From positions 1,860,001-1,924,000 of the forward strand of contig NZ_CP095413.1 of the NCBI RefSeq assembly GCF_023016285.1: DNA of 64,000 nt, written 5' to 3'. The notes under the pieces were generated by a model that made no database searches, was not told where the DNA came from, and saw only the letters and a program-made list of their open reading frames with translations. Positions 62,957 through 64,000 of the stretch are shown here, piece after piece. This DNA comes from Muricauda sp. SCSIO 64092 (GTDB lineage: Bacteria > Bacteroidota > Bacteroidia > Flavobacteriales > Flavobacteriaceae). The translations under genes and the position numbers were made by a program. How positions within the stretch are numbered: the stretch's first letter is position 1; each line of letters starts with the position of its first letter.

Positions 62957-64000
62957 TTTGTTTCATTTTTACGTTCCATCATATAGTAGACCAGGGGCAC
63001 CACCAACAAGGTCAGCACGGTAGAGGCAATGGTACCTCCCATCAAAGAAATCGCCAGGCCTTGGAATATGGGGTCGAACAAAATCACAAAGGCCCCAATG
63101 ACCACCGTCCCGGCCGTCAGTAGAATGGGCGTTGTCCTAACTGCTCCAGCTTCAATTACCGCTTGTTTTAAAGGAACCCCTTCCTGCGTTCGCAGATTGA
63201 CAAAATCAATAAGTAAGACCGAATTCCTTACCATGATTCCCGCCAAAGCTATCATCCCAATAAACGAGGTTGCCGTGAAAAAAGCACCCAGAATCCAATG
63301 GCCCAGGACTATCCCTATTAACGATAGGGGAATCGCCGCCATCATAACCAACGGTGCCCTGAAATTTTGGAACCACCCCACAATCAACATATAGATGATG
63401 ACGATCACCCCTAAAAAGGCAATTCCCAAATCACGGAACACTTCAAGCGTAATCTGCCATTCCCCGTCCCATTTTATGGTAAAATCATCTTCAAGCTCGG
63501 GTTGGGACATATACAATTCGTTTATCCCATATCCTTTGGGGAGTTCCAAACCCCTCAGTTTATCGGTCATCCCTAAAATGGCATAAACGGGGCTTTCCAA
63601 ATCCCCTGCCATATCAGAGGTGACATAGACCACTCTTTTTTGGTTTTTACGATAGATGCTTTTGTCCTTGGTCGTTTCCGTAATGGTGACCAAATCCCCA
63701 ATGGGAAGTGTTTGTCCATCTTTGGAGACCACACGTATTTGTTTCAGATTATCCAATCCCGAGCGGTCGTTCTCACTCAACGTCAGTACAATTCCAATAT
63801 GATCAAAGGCATTTGTTTGGTACAGATAGGTTACAGGACGTTCGGCCATGGCCATATTCAAGGTATGCACAATTTGGGATGTGTTGACCCCATAGCGTAA
63901 CGCCTTTTCCTTATCTACCACAAAATCATATTGTTTTTGGTCCGCTTCGACCATCCAGTCCACATCAACCACATCAGCGGTATTTTCAAGAATGGTCTTC
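62953..64000 (-). CDS. RND efflux permease, C-terminal part (continues beyond the window)
   Basis: The frame is open to the right end of the window (KTILENTADVVDVDW just before the annotated start at 63972), so the first two thirds lie beyond 64000. Visible are the porter region (ALRYGVNTSQIVHTLNMAMA, NLKQIRVVSKDGQTLPIGDL) and the last membrane segments (ALAGIMVRNSVLLIDFVNLR, GTIASTVLTLLVVPLVYYMM). It belongs to the AcrB/CusA-type family. As its stop overlaps DUF2892 and the YeeE genes follow, an operon of efflux plus sulfur handling is likely. The substrate is unknown. Confidence 0.92.
   Translation of the reverse strand, partial: KTILENTADVVDVDWMVEADQKQYDFVVDKEKALRYGVNTSQIVHTLNMAMAERPVTYLYQTNAFDHIGIVLTLSENDRSGLDNLKQIRVVSKDGQTLPIGDLVTITETTKDKSIYRKNQKRVVYVTSDMAGDLESPVYAILGMTDKLRGLELPKGYGINELYMSQPELEDDFTIKWDGEWQITLEVFRDLGIAFLGVIVIIYMLIVGWFQNFRAPLVMMAAIPLSLIGIVLGHWILGAFFTATSFIGMIALAGIMVRNSVLLIDFVNLRTQEGVPLKQAVIEAGAVRTTPILLTAGTVVIGAFVILFDPIFQGLAISLMGGTIASTVLTLLVVPLVYYMMERKNETK

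Overview
This window is chromosomal DNA from a member of the Bacteroidota, most likely a marine Flavobacteriaceae of the Muricauda/Maribacter/Zobellia type. The evidence is gene content and signals. There is a type IX secretion C-terminal sorting domain, a CarboxypepD_reg-TonB receptor and many short secreted proteins or lipoproteins. Promoters match the Bacteroidota -7 motif TAnnTTTG, Shine-Dalgarno sequences are essentially absent, and several genes start with TTG or GTG. The exact genus is an inference.

Layout. 0-8 kb is DNA repair: the end of an ATP-dependent DNA ligase, an inserted GIY-YIG gene, the ligase-associated DEXH helicase, the PdeM endonuclease and mfd. Palindromic repeats are scattered among them and touch several start and stop codons. 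8-13 kb holds a secreted serine hydrolase, a GH29 fucosidase, an HTH-membrane regulator and small secreted proteins. 13-26 kb holds a TetR-AlkB operon, an ACT-domain protein, YraN, a DUF1800/DUF1501 pair, metG, tex, a histone-deacetylase-like protein, PAP2 and ferritin.

26.5-31 kb is an accessory island: ssb, a GNAT-toxin/antitoxin pair, an IS1595-type transposase remnant, orphan lipoprotein and membrane genes, a probable structured RNA with its own terminator, and three copies of a 15-bp motif that sit at cassette-like boundaries. 31-36 kb is a TonB receptor, alpha/beta hydrolase and GDPD operon. 36-48 kb holds GNAT plus CDGSH, ackA-pta, SIMPL, an SDR-TetR unit with two operator-like palindromes, a large BNR/sortilin-like protein, a pentapeptide-repeat protein and small genes. 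48-56.6 kb holds an M28 peptidase, epimerases, a TPR protein, a threonine-dehydrogenase-like SDR and moaE-moaC.

56.7-57.5 kb is the most unusual locus: tRNA-Arg(CCU) followed by eight head-to-tail 97-bp units, each restarting with the 3' end of that tRNA. The units use two unrelated sequence modules that preserve the same hairpin at the same place, which implies a selected RNA structure. The arrangement resembles the E. coli tyrT/rtT repeats but is unrelated in sequence.

57.6-64 kb holds an FAD amine oxidase, folE, a glutathione peroxidase, a DUF2452 protein, a response regulator lacking a normal start codon, two half-size YeeE/YedE proteins, a DUF2892 protein and the C-terminal third of an RND efflux permease running off the window.
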